DNA of 64,000 nucleotides from Symsagittifera roscoffensis (GCF_963678635.1 NC_087063.1:7534386-7598385), one strand, 5' to 3'. Numbered from the stretch's first letter, positions 21,801 to 33,045 are shown. The notes: generated by a model from the sequence alone, not told the origin. Numbers and translations are program-made.

Positions 21801-22858
21801 CGACCGGATAATTTTCACACAATTTTTCATAGTCATATAAATATCTCCATGTACTGCTGCAGCCATGTTTCAATCATTACAGCGAGTATTTTCAAAATCC
21901 GTATTGAACAAGCCGAATAAAGGTAAATATGTGATTTTCTATCCCTGCAAAATTTTATTAAGACTTTGTAATTTGAGATATAAAACATCAAAATTTGAGA
22001 TAAAAGCCAGTAGATATATAATTTCCTGCAACCATTTTTAATCATTACTGCAAAAAAATTTTGAAGTAGGTGCCGAAAAGCTTTAAGGCAAAAATTCTTG
22101 TTTGTCGACAAAAATAATTCGATTACTGCAGTGCGCATTTCAAAAGTGCTTCCTCACTTCGCATTTGATAAACTCCGGGGCAGTAAACAGTCGTCGTTTA
22201 CTTTTTGAGGACTCTTTCACAATAATCGAAGGGTTGTTAAATAAAATCACGCAAAATAAGTAAAAAGTAGTGGAAAATCATTGTTTGCTCTCTCATACCA
22301 TAAGCAAGATTGAATTAACTTGTCTGCGAGTCTGAATGAATTCTGTTTTCTCAAAATTTGTTATGTAATTTGATTAATGGGTCAATTTTGCTTACAAAAA
22401 TAGTGCTAGATTCAAACTTGTGAAAGGTAGTGCTTAAAATTTACAGTAGTATCCGGTTCAATTGGGCCAGATGCATAAAATATCATGATCCGACTTTTTT
22501 TAAATGAATTTCAAAAACTCAAGACAATTTCGGTCGTTTTTGAGTGTGGCACAAAATTCAATAATAAAAAAAGATTTCAAATTAGGAATTAATACTTCAA
22601 ACGCGATAAGAATCAAGACTGGGAGCGATCAACTTGAAAACAATTTTGACTTATTCACTAAATTTAATTGAAAAACGGTCATTCTCAGACAAATTTTTCT
22701 TGATCCTGGGAAACAAATCGAAATTTCTTGCAAGTCGAATCACGGCTAAATGGGGTTTAACAATATATCACATTCAATACGCCAGGTTTTGAGTTTACTT
22801 AGAAGCAAAACAACTCGACAACCATAAAAAATTCAAAAGAGAAATTTGTTTCGGTTAG

Positions 22859-22877
22859 CAAAAAAAAAAAAAAAAAT
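22859..22877 (+). repeat. Poly-A tract
   Basis: A run of about 18 A, the longest homopolymer of A in the window. No SINE-like body upstream was recognised. Confidence 0.6.
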
Positions 22878-23089
22878 ACCCACAAAAAAATCAGCAAAAT
22901 AGCTTGAAACTATTAACGGAAAAAATAGGAAAGACTTTGCAGGCTTGTCATTAAATCAGCGCTAAATTAGTTTGAAGAAATGGAAACAGTTTTGAAAAAT
23001 CAAAAAAATACTATTTCCAAGATATGGAAAAACCCAAAAAAAAGATCGGAACAAAATGATGTTGGAAATTGAAAATTATTAAATCTTAG

Positions 23090-24195
23090 ACACAGAGACG
23101 AAGCTGAGCTTCGCACCACTTGCGTTACAAAACAAGAAAACCGCTCAGCCGAAAAAAATTGAAAATATCGAAAAACTAAATTTTAAATAAACAAAATATC
23201 AATTTGAATAAGGCTTGTTTTGAAACAAAACATGCCAGGAGAACAAATTGTGAAATAAGCATCGGAACAAATTTGACCGAGCGGTAACAAAAACGAAAAA
23301 AGTTTAGAAGAAAACCTTCAATCAAAAAAAGCAACAACACAAAAGGTTTATAAAAAGTCAATAAGTCCCACTCAACCTCATCAGACTAACCTATGTTTGT
23401 TCGTCAACTGAAAAAATATGAAGCCAATGAGGCTCTATTAAGCCAAAAAGGCAGAAAAAACTCAAAAAAGTAAAACTAATAAAAAGTTATTCAGTCACTT
23501 TTACCCTCAAAACACATACGCAAATTTACTTTTTTTGCTTGTCAAAAGACGCAATATGAGGCCATTATGCCAATTTACCAAAGGCAATTTTTTTAAGCGG
23601 AAAAAAGGTAGAGAAAAAAACGAAACAGCTGAAAAAAAAATTATTGCCATGAAAAACTACACGATTTTTTTGTTTCATTCAGAGTGGGAGCATAAGAAAT
23701 ATGTTTAAATGGAACGACTCAACGACTCAAAATTAAATCACTAAGCGATAACAGATAAGCCGAAATCATTTGAAAAGAAAAATTTTGAATCGAAAAATAA
23801 AACCAAAAAAAAAGAAATTATACGATATCAAGGTAAGTAGAAAAAAAACAGCAGAAGTTAATCAAAGCATTAAAACCGACTACAAATAATTTGCGTAGAG
23901 CAAAAAAAATTAATTTCTGCGATGTGAAAAAACAAGCAGACAAATAAAAAGCCATACGCAATATTTTCTGTTTGAAAAAAAAAACAGTTCTCAGATTCTA
24001 ACCCAGGACCTTTGCGTTCCCAGGCGCATTCGCTACTTTCCAGACCAAGTGAACCTGAGACGCAAAGATATTTGATTACATTACGAACCGAACTAAAATT
24101 TACAAATTTTTATTTTGACCATCCTGTGAAAAAGGTTATTTATGGGAAAAAAGTCTAGTAACCGGTTACAATGCCCTTGCTTGTCGCAAGAGTAA
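23090..24195 (+). repeat. Family B element, copy 3 (longest), with tRNA-Pro-like module
   Basis: Best full-length copy, ~1.1 kb. It runs from the 5' hairpin cgaagc-tga-gcttcg, then cacttgcgttacaaaacaag, through a body of gccgaaaaaaa-type blocks, a ccgagcggtaacaaa block and a minus-strand tRNA-like module, to aagtctagtaaccggttaca and the 3' hairpin CTTGC-TTGTC-GCAAG (24176-24190). No protein. The 61-codon minus-strand frame at 23176-23361 is a by-product. Confidence 0.7.
23988..24062 (-). pseudogene. tRNA-Pro-like sequence inside family B copy 3
   Basis: Minus strand: TTGGTCTGGAAAGTAGCGAA as A-box region, a TGCG-CCTGGGAA-CGCA anticodon-like arm presenting TGG, then AAGGTCCTGGGTTAGAATC as variable/T-arm. 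This parallels tRNA-Pro, whose corresponding segments read TTGGTCTAGGGG, TTTGGGT and GGTCCCGGGTTCAAATC. The T-loop has TTAGAA instead of TTCAAA. It is a tRNA-derived module rather than a working tRNA. Confidence 0.55.
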
Positions 24196-24199
24196 TGAT

Positions 24200-27180
24200 T
24201 AATTAACCGAAAACTTCCAAAATTATGCGAGGCAGAATTTTGTTTTCTGTTATAAAGTTTTTAAAAACCCAGAAAAGTTTTCATCAAAACTGAATGTGGA
24301 AATCTCAAATTATTCAGATAAACGAATTTTAAATCGCAACTCAAAATCATTGACATCGAAAAAAACAATAAAATGGCAAATTACAAGACCAGAAAAATTA
24401 GATCAAAAACAATTGTAATGTGCATAAAATGACCTCAAAATCTGAAAAAATTTATTAAAAATACTCAGTGAAAAAGTTGAATTGCGATGCTGACTGAAAA
24501 GATGCGCAATTTACAGCAACTTTGAAAAATTCTTGGTTTACATTATGGTTTTGTTTTCGAGCCGTATATCGTAACTGAAAACACTGGAGGCTTAAATGTT
24601 TTATTGAAATTCAAAAAAAAGCTGTAAGCATAATATTGAAGACTTTTGCAATTCGTTGAGCTGATTCTAATTACCAGCAATATACATAAAGTATATAATT
24701 GAAAAAACAGATATGATTCCAAACAACCTTAACGTGTCATATTCGAAAGTCAATCAAAGTGTTGATGACCCAAACTTTTTTGAGAAAAAAAAGTGAGCTT
24801 CGAAAATTTTGGGAGAGATCTGAAACTGAAAGCGTTCCGAAAATCTATTGTGAAAAAAATGCATTTTTAATCTAATTACTATAAGGTACAAAGAGTCTGT
24901 CTTTTCTCATATTTAACTTCCAATGCCTTCAATACTGTTTTTTTTTGTCTAGATGAGACTGGTGTAAACGTTTTGAATAAAATTTTCGAAAATATTTATA
25001 TTTTGGGGTGATTTAGAATTTTGATTCGAAAACTTCCGCGAACTTTTCTCCAGTCAATTGTTCTCCAAGCGTCTCAAGGGTTTTTTTTCGAGAAGGGCTT
25101 TCAAAAAATTGTTTCGACCAGTTTTTCAAATTAACCGAATTGATTTTCTTAGCACTCCAATAATTCTTTTAACATGGAAAAGATGCCGTTTTTGAATACA
25201 TTTGAAAAAAAACTTCAAAAAAATTCAAAGGAGAAAACCATTTTTTAAACAAGCAAAAATACCTCTTTGTCAAAAAAAATAACAGTTTTGACAAAAACAC
25301 TCTCCCTCCTAAAATTTGCTATCTATTGGCGCCATACAAAAATTTTTAGAATCGGTTTCATCAAAATTATGAAACGGGGAACCCTTTGGGTGACGAAGGC
25401 GCCAAATCCATGAAAAGGAGGAAGCGATAATCTTACAAAATTAACAAAATTTGCAAAAAAGTTCTCATTGTGAGCAATGAAAAAATTGCAAAAAAAATTC
25501 TTTAAAAAAAAATTATCGTGCTTCAGCTCCAAGTTTTTTGATCCATTGAATCTATTTTTCTAATTATTTTCACCAAGTCGATAGATTACCTCTAGAAAGG
25601 TTCTAATGATTTTTTGCTCTCGTTATTAGAGTTTTTTTGTCAATTTGTCGATGAAATTCAAAATTTATTCATTGTTCAATATTGAAAATTATCATAATTG
25701 GCAGAAATCAATTCTTTCGATAGTTGAAATGAGTCAGGATGTGACTACTGTTTCCAATGCTAAACTTCCTCTGATTTAGTTCAATTTGATCTCCTTCAAA
25801 GCTACAGATAAAAGTTTGACTTCCTGCAAGTTGGGGGCATCATTTTCACATTAACAAATGGGGGAGGTGATGTTTTCTGACTTAATTAGTTCCTTTTTAG
25901 TAGCTAGAAAATTTGTGCAAATTAAAACAGAAGCACCGTTTGCAACCCTAAGATCAAAACGTTGTTTTCCTGTCGATGGTTTTTAATCAGCCGAGTGAAA
26001 ATATTAAATGCTTCCTGGGGGGTTTGGTCTAAGACAAATGATCAATAGAAATTTGCTTGCTCGAACAGTGCAGCAAATTATTAGCAAACATTAGGCATTA
26101 TGTTTCGTTTAAAATTAATTTATCTTTTTATGATGTTGGTAACATAAAATTGAAAAATGTTGTTTCAGGGAGGAGAGAAAGTTCACAAAATCCCAAAAAT
26201 AATAATTGCCTGCAGTTTACAAAAGATTAATTTTAATCGAAGGGTTTGGCCAAAAACCGATTAATTTTAGGGTTTTGTTGGCTTCCTTGCAAACAAAACT
26301 AAAAGAAACGTACAACACTGTTCACTTTTCAAGAAAATTAAGTCAGCATTGTAATCGAAAATAATAATAAAAAAAAACAATATTTCTTACCTTGATTACA
26401 AAACTAATTGCGAGGCAACGAAAATTTTTCGACTTCATAATTTTTCAAAGCATTAATGAAATTCTATTGTTTTAAACAACAAATTCAGGTGCGTTTTTTC
26501 ACACAAATCCACAAGAACAGAAGTTCAGGTGGTATACGTGCAAGAATGTAAGACTATTAGTTCAAATCCTTTTTTAGGTCAGCCATTTTAAAATTATTAA
26601 GCGCTGTCGAAATCTCCGATTGATCATAACTGCTTAAAACTTTCTGCGCTACAGGCTATTTTTTGGAGAAAAAAAACCATTTTTGAGTTTTTTTTTGACA
26701 GAAAAAAAATCTCGATTCGTTTGACGCGTTTTCCTCCTCAGAATTATTATATATTGGGACCAAAAGCTGCTTTAGAAAACTTTTATTCTTGGTCAGTCAA
26801 AAAATATGACGTTAAAAAGTTTGTTTTTCTTTAAAAAAATGAGGGGAAACCAGATTTGAGGAATGGCGCGGTCGTCAAGAATAGAGCATTTCTTGTTCCA
26901 AATGCCTATCATATTTTAGGTGGTGCACGCAAGAGTCCGGTATGCATGAAAAAAGGAGCTTTCACGTTGATATAAGACTTAACGACCTTCATTTATGGCT
27001 CATAACTTTATGGCATAGACTAATAATATCCGAGTAGGAAATGAAAAACTATTACTGTAGTAAAATAGAGTATGGGGCACGCAAAAAATTAAGAGGCTGG
27101 GTTTTGGGATGCAACTTGGTTTGCAGTCGGTCAGTCAATCAGAGGTTTTCTGACCGGTTACGGGGGTTCAAATAAAACGG
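24200..27180. other. AT-rich stretch with no recognisable gene
   Basis: Long A/T-rich sequence with only chance frames. A weak tRNA-like pattern is present near 26520-26570 (ggtggtatacgtgc ... agttcaaatcc). The segment 26870-27180 is somewhat less A/T-rich, but I see no domain in it. Confidence 0.4.
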
Positions 27181-27189
27181 GAGGGTGGT

Positions 27190-27212
27190 GGGAGGAGGGG
27201 GGGGGGGGGGGT
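27190..27212 (+). repeat. G-run (gaggagggg followed by ~14 G)
   Basis: Homopolymeric G run within a gggaggg-rich segment. The following 130 bases are the most GC-balanced in this part of the window. Confidence 0.6.
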
Positions 27213-27499
27213 AGCTTCGTCGCCGAACTACATATCAATCATATGCTCCATAAGGTCATCTCTTACAACAGCGGTGAACTTAAGTGGGACGGCCTTTCTG
27301 TGGGAATTTGATTCCCTCGTCACCTTTTTACGGGTACTCCATTACGGGGCACCTATTTTTTTTTCAACCAACCCTAGTGTCGATGGGCAGATTAAAAGCC
27401 TAACTTCTTCTTTATAATTTGTGTCTAATGGCTAAGAATTAAGAATTCTTCTCAAAATGATGGGAAAACTTCTGAGATTTTCTGAAAAGAGGGAAAATT

Positions 27500-27776
27500 T
27501 CTGAAGTTTTCTGATATTTTCTCTGAGAAATCCTCTCAAAAATATAGGAAATTTGTTGATATTCTTGAGCCCACTCCTAAGTCTCCGCAAAACATCTGCT
27601 TGAACTAAAGAAATTAATTTAACAACGACTTGAGATGTTATCTTGTAGTTTAGAGGATTGCAAGCATCTAGGTTATTAACGGTGAGGTTGGCTTTCAAAA
27701 AATGACGCATAAAAGTGAGAATATCGGTATCAGGTAGAAATTTCTTGAATATGTTTCTAATGCTACTTCACATCCT
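27500..27776 (-). CDS. Unrecognised coding-like segment
   Basis: On the minus strand a frame opens after a stop at about 27780 and runs to 27432. Its upstream part is strikingly protein-like: NIFKKFLPDTDILTFMRHF, LTVNNLDACNPLNYKITSQ and LVQADVLRRLRSGLKNI, with a balanced mixture of residues. An ATG lies at 27710, but protein-like sequence extends about 22 codons upstream of it, as in an internal exon. From about 27540 onward the frame turns into low-complexity F/R/L sequence from a gagattttctga-type repeat, so the real segment probably ends before that. No family recognised. It may be one exon of a gene, or a transposon remnant. Confidence 0.35.
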
Positions 27777-27874
27777 GGTTTTTACAGAAAAACGTTGGGT
27801 TCTCAGACACTTTTTCCTTCTTTTCAATTGATTTGTTTTGAGGAATTGACATCTGTATTTGTTGGAACTCAATC

Positions 27875-27947
27875 GAGTCTATGGTTTTTTTGAGTAGGCC
27901 TCTGGTTTTTTTGAGTAGGCCTCGAGTCTATGGTTTTTTTGAGAAGG
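27875..27947 (+). repeat. Short minisatellite, three units
   Basis: Three near-identical units of atggtttttttgagtaggcc type, 21-26 bases each (starting at 27875, 27901 and 27922); the second lacks gagtcta. Confidence 0.8.
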
Positions 27948-28107
27948 TTATGGTTGAAATGGAATATAATTTGCATTTTTCATCACCATTCAATAGGTTT
28001 CACAAAACAATTAGGGTAAAAGGGTGCTAAATAAAATAACAGAGAGGAAACGCTTTGCATCTTTCTACGAAATAACATCATGAACTGCTAGTTACAAGTT
28101 TTGACAG

Positions 28108-28762
28108 GGGACAAAGCAGAGCTTCGCATCATTTGCTATACAGCGCAAGCGTAGCATTGCAAGCAAGAAACATATTCTAAGAAGGCTAACTAAGTCGAAA
28201 AAAAATATAATTGACAAAAATGAATTTTTATTTTAAGATAATTATTTCCAAAAAACAGCCGAAAAACAACACCATCAGCAATAAATTAACTTAAACTGTG
28301 TAGCGATTGGACGACAAGTTAGTAAAATGTGGATGGACGCCCATTGAGTTTAGAAAAAATCAACAAAAATGTGATCATTTAAAGTTTAAATTTTTACTAC
28401 AAATCCGACTTGAATATTTTCAACTGACACAAAATGAGTTGACTGAGCCGATAAAAAATAAATTCAAAAAAATTAGGTTAAAAAAGCTTTTAACTTATGA
28501 AAAAACGGAAATCTACTGCATATATAAAAAAGATTGCAATACTTACAAATTTCAGAAATCAACACAAATTGCTTACAATACAAGAAAAATCATTATGTGG
28601 CAAGTAAGGCAACAAAACATCAGCAAACAAACGAAAGCCCGACGGTTCATTTTACTTCCAGAGTTATTTTTCAAGGAAATTGAAAACGAATGTCCGAACG
28701 GGACTCGAACCCCAGACCTTAGCATGAAAAGGCAACCATATTAACTCTAAGCCACGGAGCCT
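28108..28762 (+). repeat. Family B element, copy 4, with tRNA-like module
   Basis: 5' signature acaaagcagagcttcgcatc, then a body sharing caactaaggcgacaaaac-like blocks with the copy at 56431. Inside is a short family H match (28306-28350). A minus-strand tRNA-like module ends the recognisable part. The 145-codon plus-strand open frame (28307-28744) lies entirely in the repeat, and its C-terminal NGTRTPDL is merely the complement of a tRNA T-arm. Confidence 0.6.
28690..28762 (-). pseudogene. tRNA-like module in family B copy 4
   Basis: Minus strand: A-box CGTGGCTTAGAGTTAATATG, an anticodon-like CCTTTTCATGCTAAGG arm and a perfect B-box GGGGTTCGAGTCCCG. The anticodon could be read as CAT or TTC depending on the fold, so identity is uncertain (Met- or Glu-like). 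Acceptor ends do not pair. Confidence 0.5.
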
Positions 28763-29659
28763 GGAAATATTTAACGTTCACTAAAAAAGCAGGCTCTACT
28801 TATAACAGGTTCAAGCAACAAAAGTTGATTACAGACAAAAAACAATCCAATTACCATTAACAAGACAATTGATCTTGCAAGTGTAAACAAGAAAAAAAAA
28901 TTTTTTTTTCATATTTTTAAGATGCAAAAAAAAGAAAACAATAGCCAAGAGTACAATTAAATGATAAAAACTAGCAGAACGTAAAGCATACCAAAACCAG
29001 AGCAATCTGTTGAACTCATGAAAACTTAAGAGTAATCAACGGATTAACTAAGGTTGGCCCGAAACTGAAGCCAAACAAAATTTGACAAAATTCAAGCTTG
29101 CCTTTTAAAAAGGCAAGTAAGCAAACTTCTCTGACGGTTTTTCTCTGATACAGAAACAAAAATTTTAAATCCATATAATTCTAAAATTCTGAGAGAGATT
29201 TGAAAGGTACAGCTGGTTGCTGTTCAACTACCACTGAAAAATCAAACCACATTTATATATGATAAACTCTTACAGTTTATCACAAAAAGATTTGCAGAAA
29301 AATTCTGCATATTTTTTTTCGGCAAAACCTATGTACAATTTATATTGATGAAATCAAATTAACCGTTTGAAACTTCTTTACTCCGCCATGACAAGAATTT
29401 TGAAAAAATGTTTGAAAATTGCTTGTCAACTAAAATTGTGACGACTTGAACAATAATAAACAATGTCTTTTAAACAATTTAACAAAAAACGCAGAATCGA
29501 AATTTTTTTAAAGGACAGAAGTCAATCTTAAGATTGCGCAAAAAACTGTATAATGAACTATTAGGTATTTTAATAGGTTTTTGATAGAGAACAAGGCATA
29601 AGAAAAGCTGATTGGGAATTATCTAAACTTTAAATTTACAAAAAAGATTTGGAATATGT

Positions 29660-29851
29660 TTCTTTTCATCAGGTAAACTAATTTTCGGAGATTTAAACAA
29701 ATTACCACAATAATGAACAAATTCTGTGACGAATAATGAAAAACTAATACAAACAGGTATTAATGCGGACCAAACTAAAATAAGAGCACTGGAGCTAAAA
29801 CAATTTAAAAAGTCGGGAAAGTTTCCAGCATCCAACAATCTATACAGACAT
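29660..29851 (-). other. Weak candidate for a receptor TM4 exon
   Basis: A minus-strand frame contains SSSALILVWSALIPVCISF followed by a Cys-containing loop (EFVHYCGNLF), as a GPCR TM4 with its Trp and extracellular loop 2 might look. A plausible acceptor TTGTTTTAG lies just before it. However, its phase does not join to the TM3 exon at 32711-32873, and hydrophobic minus-strand frames are common in such T-rich DNA. It could belong to another gene or be chance. Confidence 0.2.
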
Positions 29852-30037
29852 ATAAGAAAGCTGTATTTAAAATCCAAAATTTACCCACAAAAAAGATCAA
29901 CCCTCAAAATTTAACAAGGCCTTCTCAACTGTCGAATGATTAAAATAAGAAAATCTCAAATTAATGAATAATTTTTAGCTCCAAAAATAAGATAAATTCA
30001 AAAAAAGAGATTATCATAAACATTATCTAACTCAGAA

Positions 30038-30496
30038 TAATTTGTGTTGGTTATCTTCGGATTTCAAATTCGAGGAAATTATCTATAATTTCTTCGAAAT
30101 TTTTTGCATTTTTTTTTCCAAACATTTTGTAAATTTTGTTTACACTCGCGATAGTAATAAAAATTACAATAGTGTTCTCGGTGTTTTAAAAAATTTGAAA
30201 TCCTGACGACAGGTTTGCTGACGTGATCCTTTTCTACAAAGTGCAAGCTTTGCTACGAGTGACTCGTCGTTCTTATGAGTCTCTAGTCTCTTAGGTTTTT
30301 AGTTGAAGAACCCAGAAGAACGAAGTGTCACGCGTAGCAAATTGTGAGCTTTGTAAAATTGGATCGTCAGCAAAAAGCAAGCCATTCATCAGGATTTCAA
30401 AATTTTTAGAAAGCCAAAAACTCGATTGTGAAATTTCGGGGAAATGACAAAATGTTTTCTCAACGTTTGATATCCGAAGATAACAAACACAAAATT
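30038..30496. mobile_element. Foldback element (family F), ~460 bp
   Basis: The left end TTTGTGTTGGTTATCTTCGG (from 30041) pairs with the right end, which reads ATCCGAAGATAACAAACAC (to about 30490). Inverted similarity continues inward: gaaatcctgacgacagg with catcaggatttc, tttgctgacgtgatcc with ggatcgtcagcaaa, and caagctttgctacgagtgac with gtcacgcgtagcaaattgtg. Thus nearly the whole element is one imperfect palindrome with its loop near 30280. No clear target duplication. Looks like a MITE of unassigned superfamily. Confidence 0.7.
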
Positions 30497-30848
30497 CACC
30501 TCAAACTATTTGTATTACATAATGTTTAAGTCGCTTTTTTTCTTTAAATTTATTCCAATTAGGGAAAACTCTATCAATAGGTTGAGTCCGCTGAAAATTT
30601 AGAAAACAAAAACCTATTTGTGAAGCTGGAAATCATTCGCGATTTTGGGACTTTCTTGTTTTAACTGTTCGACAGTGGAGCTGGCCTTCCTTTTAACCAA
30701 TTCACTGAAGTGAAACTTAAATGTCAATAAGGTTCCGTTTTTGTTTAGGTTTAGGAAAAAAATAATCAGAAATCAGCTCACTGCTCAACCGAAACGAGAT
30801 AAACATGCTTCGAGTATACACAATAACCGTTGCATTCAATGCAAATTA

Positions 30849-30868
30849 ACACTTGTTATAACAAGTGC
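30849..30868. repeat. Perfect short palindrome
   Basis: aCACTTGTTATAACAAGTGc is an 18-bp perfect palindrome. It lies ~60 bases upstream of a tRNA-like sequence. Possibly chance. Confidence 0.5.
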
Positions 30869-30916
30869 TGGTTTGCATAAGATTGATAGAATAATCATAC
30901 TTTATCAGGTCTGTCA

Positions 30917-30985
30917 TGTGGCCTAGCGGTTAGCACAACGGTTTTAATGGCAGGTTGGGAGTTCGAGACCCCGCCCGATATTTTT
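30917..30985 (+). pseudogene. tRNA-like sequence with T-run terminator
   Basis: A-box TGGCCTAGCGGTTAGCAC is an excellent match. B-box GAGTTCGAGACCCCG is also good, and a run of six T follows within a few bases, as at Pol III terminators. The anticodon arm does not fold cleanly and acceptor pairing is only partial, so this is more likely a tRNA pseudogene or SINE head than a functional tRNA. Confidence 0.5.
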
Positions 30986-31717
30986 TCTAGCTAAAAATAG
31001 CCTAGATTTAACTAATTTTTAATCAGAAGTAAGATAAGAAATAAAAAATTTTAAGAAAAACCCTGTTTTATTTAAACATTTCGCAAAGAATTTCTTACCA
31101 GAAAAATAGATTAGACATAAAATATTCCAGATCAGAAATAAAGGACTTTCTCGGTACGGGTAGTGATCTGTTTTTTTTTGCCAGGAAAAATCTAATTCAA
31201 ATCCGTGGTGGAACTAGGATTTTTTTTGAGACGAGAGGGATGCAGATTTTTCAAGAAAAAATTTTGACGTTTTTTAAAAGAAAAAAATTTTTTTTTTCGA
31301 TCTCCCACAAAATTGTTAGGAAACTGTTATGCCAAAAGTTTCTGCGCCTCAGAGAAATTTTTTTAAAAAACATGCAGGTGTCTTGGTTCGACACGTTTTA
31401 TTTTGGCGCTCTTTGGTTAAGTTTTGACCAAAAAGTAGCTTTGTTTCGGCGTGCGTTCCTTGAAAATACGTATAAATTTGCGCCGAATGGGCCTGTAGAT
31501 AATTTTTAAGTTCGGTCAGCAGAAAAGGGATACCATAAAATAGTGTCAAAAGGACTTTTTGGGCGGTGAGAGGGAAAAGTCCCTAAAGTAGAGGTCCCTT
31601 TAGTCTACTATTGCTTTGTACCCAAATTTTTCCTCAACTACGTGCAAACTAATTGTTTTCTCTCAACTAAGTTTTCTCTCCGTAACGACAGAAAGAATTA
31701 TCAATTAATACAGAAGC

Positions 31718-32380
31718 AAACCGAAGTGAAGCTTTTCATCACTTGCGATGTAACGCAAAAATAGCATGACAAACTAATTAACAGAAATTGAGACAAAAGC
31801 CTCAAAAGAAAACAAATTGAAAAAAAAACGTCGAAAAAATGATCTAGCAAAAAAATCCATATTTTGTCTTGATTTTATTTCAAAAAAGTTTCTTTGAAGA
31901 AAAACTTGTCAATTAAGACAATCGAATGTTCGATTTGCTTTGAAGCAAAATTTATCAAGCGGTAACAAAGCCGACATTTCTTGAGCAGACACGTTGAGCC
32001 AAAAAAAATGCTCGAAATAGTTTTCAAGTCTCCCCTCAGAACATTTAGATAAATTTTGTGGCTCATTAAACGACCCAAAAATAGATTGCTTGCCCTTTTT
32101 TGTATAAACCAGAATGTTTTGTGCTGAATAAAGCGAAAAAGAGAATAAAGTTGAGAAAAAACTGAAACCAGAGTTGGTAAATTTACAACCATTACACAAA
32201 ACAGTTTCGAATAGAATGGACTGGCTATTAAAAATCAAGCATGCTCAAAATTTGAACGTTAGGCGACGAAAATTCAGATGGAGATGACCAACAATTTCAA
32301 TTTCTCGGTGAAAAAAGCTCTTTATGCTGGAAAAAGCGTCTAGCACTCGGTTGAAACACGCTTGCTTATCGCAAGGGTAA
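31718..32380 (+). repeat. Family B element, copy 5
   Basis: 5' end accgaagtgaagcttttcat with cacttgcgatgtaac; body with a caagcggtaacaaagccga block; 3' block agcgtctagcactcggttg; 3' hairpin CTTGC-TTATC-GCAAG (32361-32375), then ggtaatcattaa. The overlapping 105- and 109-codon minus-strand frames are by-products of the repeat. Confidence 0.7.
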
Positions 32381-32459
32381 TCATTAACCAGTAATTAAAG
32401 AGACAAGTTTGAAGATAGAACTACAGCACCAAACCTCTAAATTTATTTGGTATGAATAT

Positions 32460-32662
32460 CAGAAGTGGATTTAGTGTGGGGGGACTGAAAAACGCCTTTT
32501 TTGGCCAGTTTTTTTTTTTCAAAAATTTTCCCGCGGCATAAAAAAATTGTCATTACAGGGTCTTTTTAGTGATTTGGGAGAGGACTTTGATCGACCTAAA
32601 AATAAGTAGACAAATTCTTAAAAACCCACTTCCCCTTCGATAAAATCCTAGACCAGCCCCTG
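32460..32662. mobile_element. hAT-type MITE (family C), decayed copy
   Basis: Decayed ends CAGAAGTGGATTTAG and CCTAGACCAGCCCCTG enclose ~200 bp with tttttggccag, cccgcggcataaaaa and gatttgggagagg blocks matching the complete copy. No target duplication remains. It lies ~50 bases downstream of the receptor exon 2 splice donor, so in the intron if the gene continues. Confidence 0.7.
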
Positions 32663-32710
32663 GTCTGATCTGAATACTAATTAGGAAATGAAGAGCTTTA
32701 TATAGCTTAC

Positions 32711-32873
32711 CTTTGAAGTATTTGGCGACGAGGGTGGTGTATTGAAATGGTTTCTTGATCAGCCAGAAAGTGTCCACTGCAATCCACACATGATGGGCCA
32801 CAATCCACGTCTTCGGAACATTCGATCCTATCTGAGTGACGTGACAGTACAGCCGAGAGGTCATCATCATGCC
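32711..32873 (-). CDS. Rhodopsin-class GPCR, exon 2 (TM3)
   Basis: 163-bp exon between acceptor GTTTTAG (exon starts at 32873) and donor GTAAGC (exon ends at 32711). It joins exon 1 in frame (phase 0) and leaves one base for the next exon. The translation reads as TM3 of a class A receptor: a Cys (LYCHVTQ) in the place of C3.25, then exactly 24 residues later the Asp of IAVDTFWLIKKPFQY, the position of the conserved DRY motif. Here it reads D-T-F, so the nearly invariant Arg3.50 is Thr. The intracellular loop 2 Pro and Tyr/Phe pattern (KKPFQY) follows. The protein would sit in the plasma membrane. TM4-TM7 exons should lie downstream (lower coordinates), but I did not find them convincingly. 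Confidence 0.8.
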
Positions 32874-32895
32874 CTAAAACAGATACCAACTCTAA

Positions 32896-33045
32896 GATTT
32901 AATCTGTGGTCAAGTGTCTACGGATTACGACTTTCAGTCAAACGGTCGGTGGTTCGAGACCCGCCATGAACCTTGCTTGTGCTTGAGGGATAAGCAACAT
33001 TGCACAAACTCATGCAACTCGTTCGTGATAAATAAAAAAATTTTA
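32896..33045 (+). mobile_element. tRNA-derived SINE-like element in the receptor intron
   Basis: An A-box-like GTGGTCAAGTGTCTACGG and a strong B-box GGTGGTTCGAGACCC (32949 region) are followed by ~80 bases of body (ttgcttgtgcttgagggata ... caactcgttcgtgataaa) and an A/T-rich tail (taaataaaaaaatttt). Head, body and tail are in SINE order. It lies antisense to the receptor, 23 bases upstream of exon 2. Confidence 0.6.

Noticed and set aside
28307-28744. 145-codon plus-strand open frame, the longest ATG-type frame in this part
   Set aside because: It lies entirely in a family B repeat, and its NGTRTPDL end is the translation of the complement of a tRNA T-arm, a well-known source of false protein calls.
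29660-29851. TM4-like segment as exon 3 of the receptor
   Set aside because: Attractive Trp and Cys placement, but the phase does not match the exon 2 donor. Kept only as a weak candidate feature.
31875-32238. Two overlapping hydrophobic minus-strand frames, considered as later receptor exons
   Set aside because: They coincide with a family B repeat and have no TM5-TM7 motifs.
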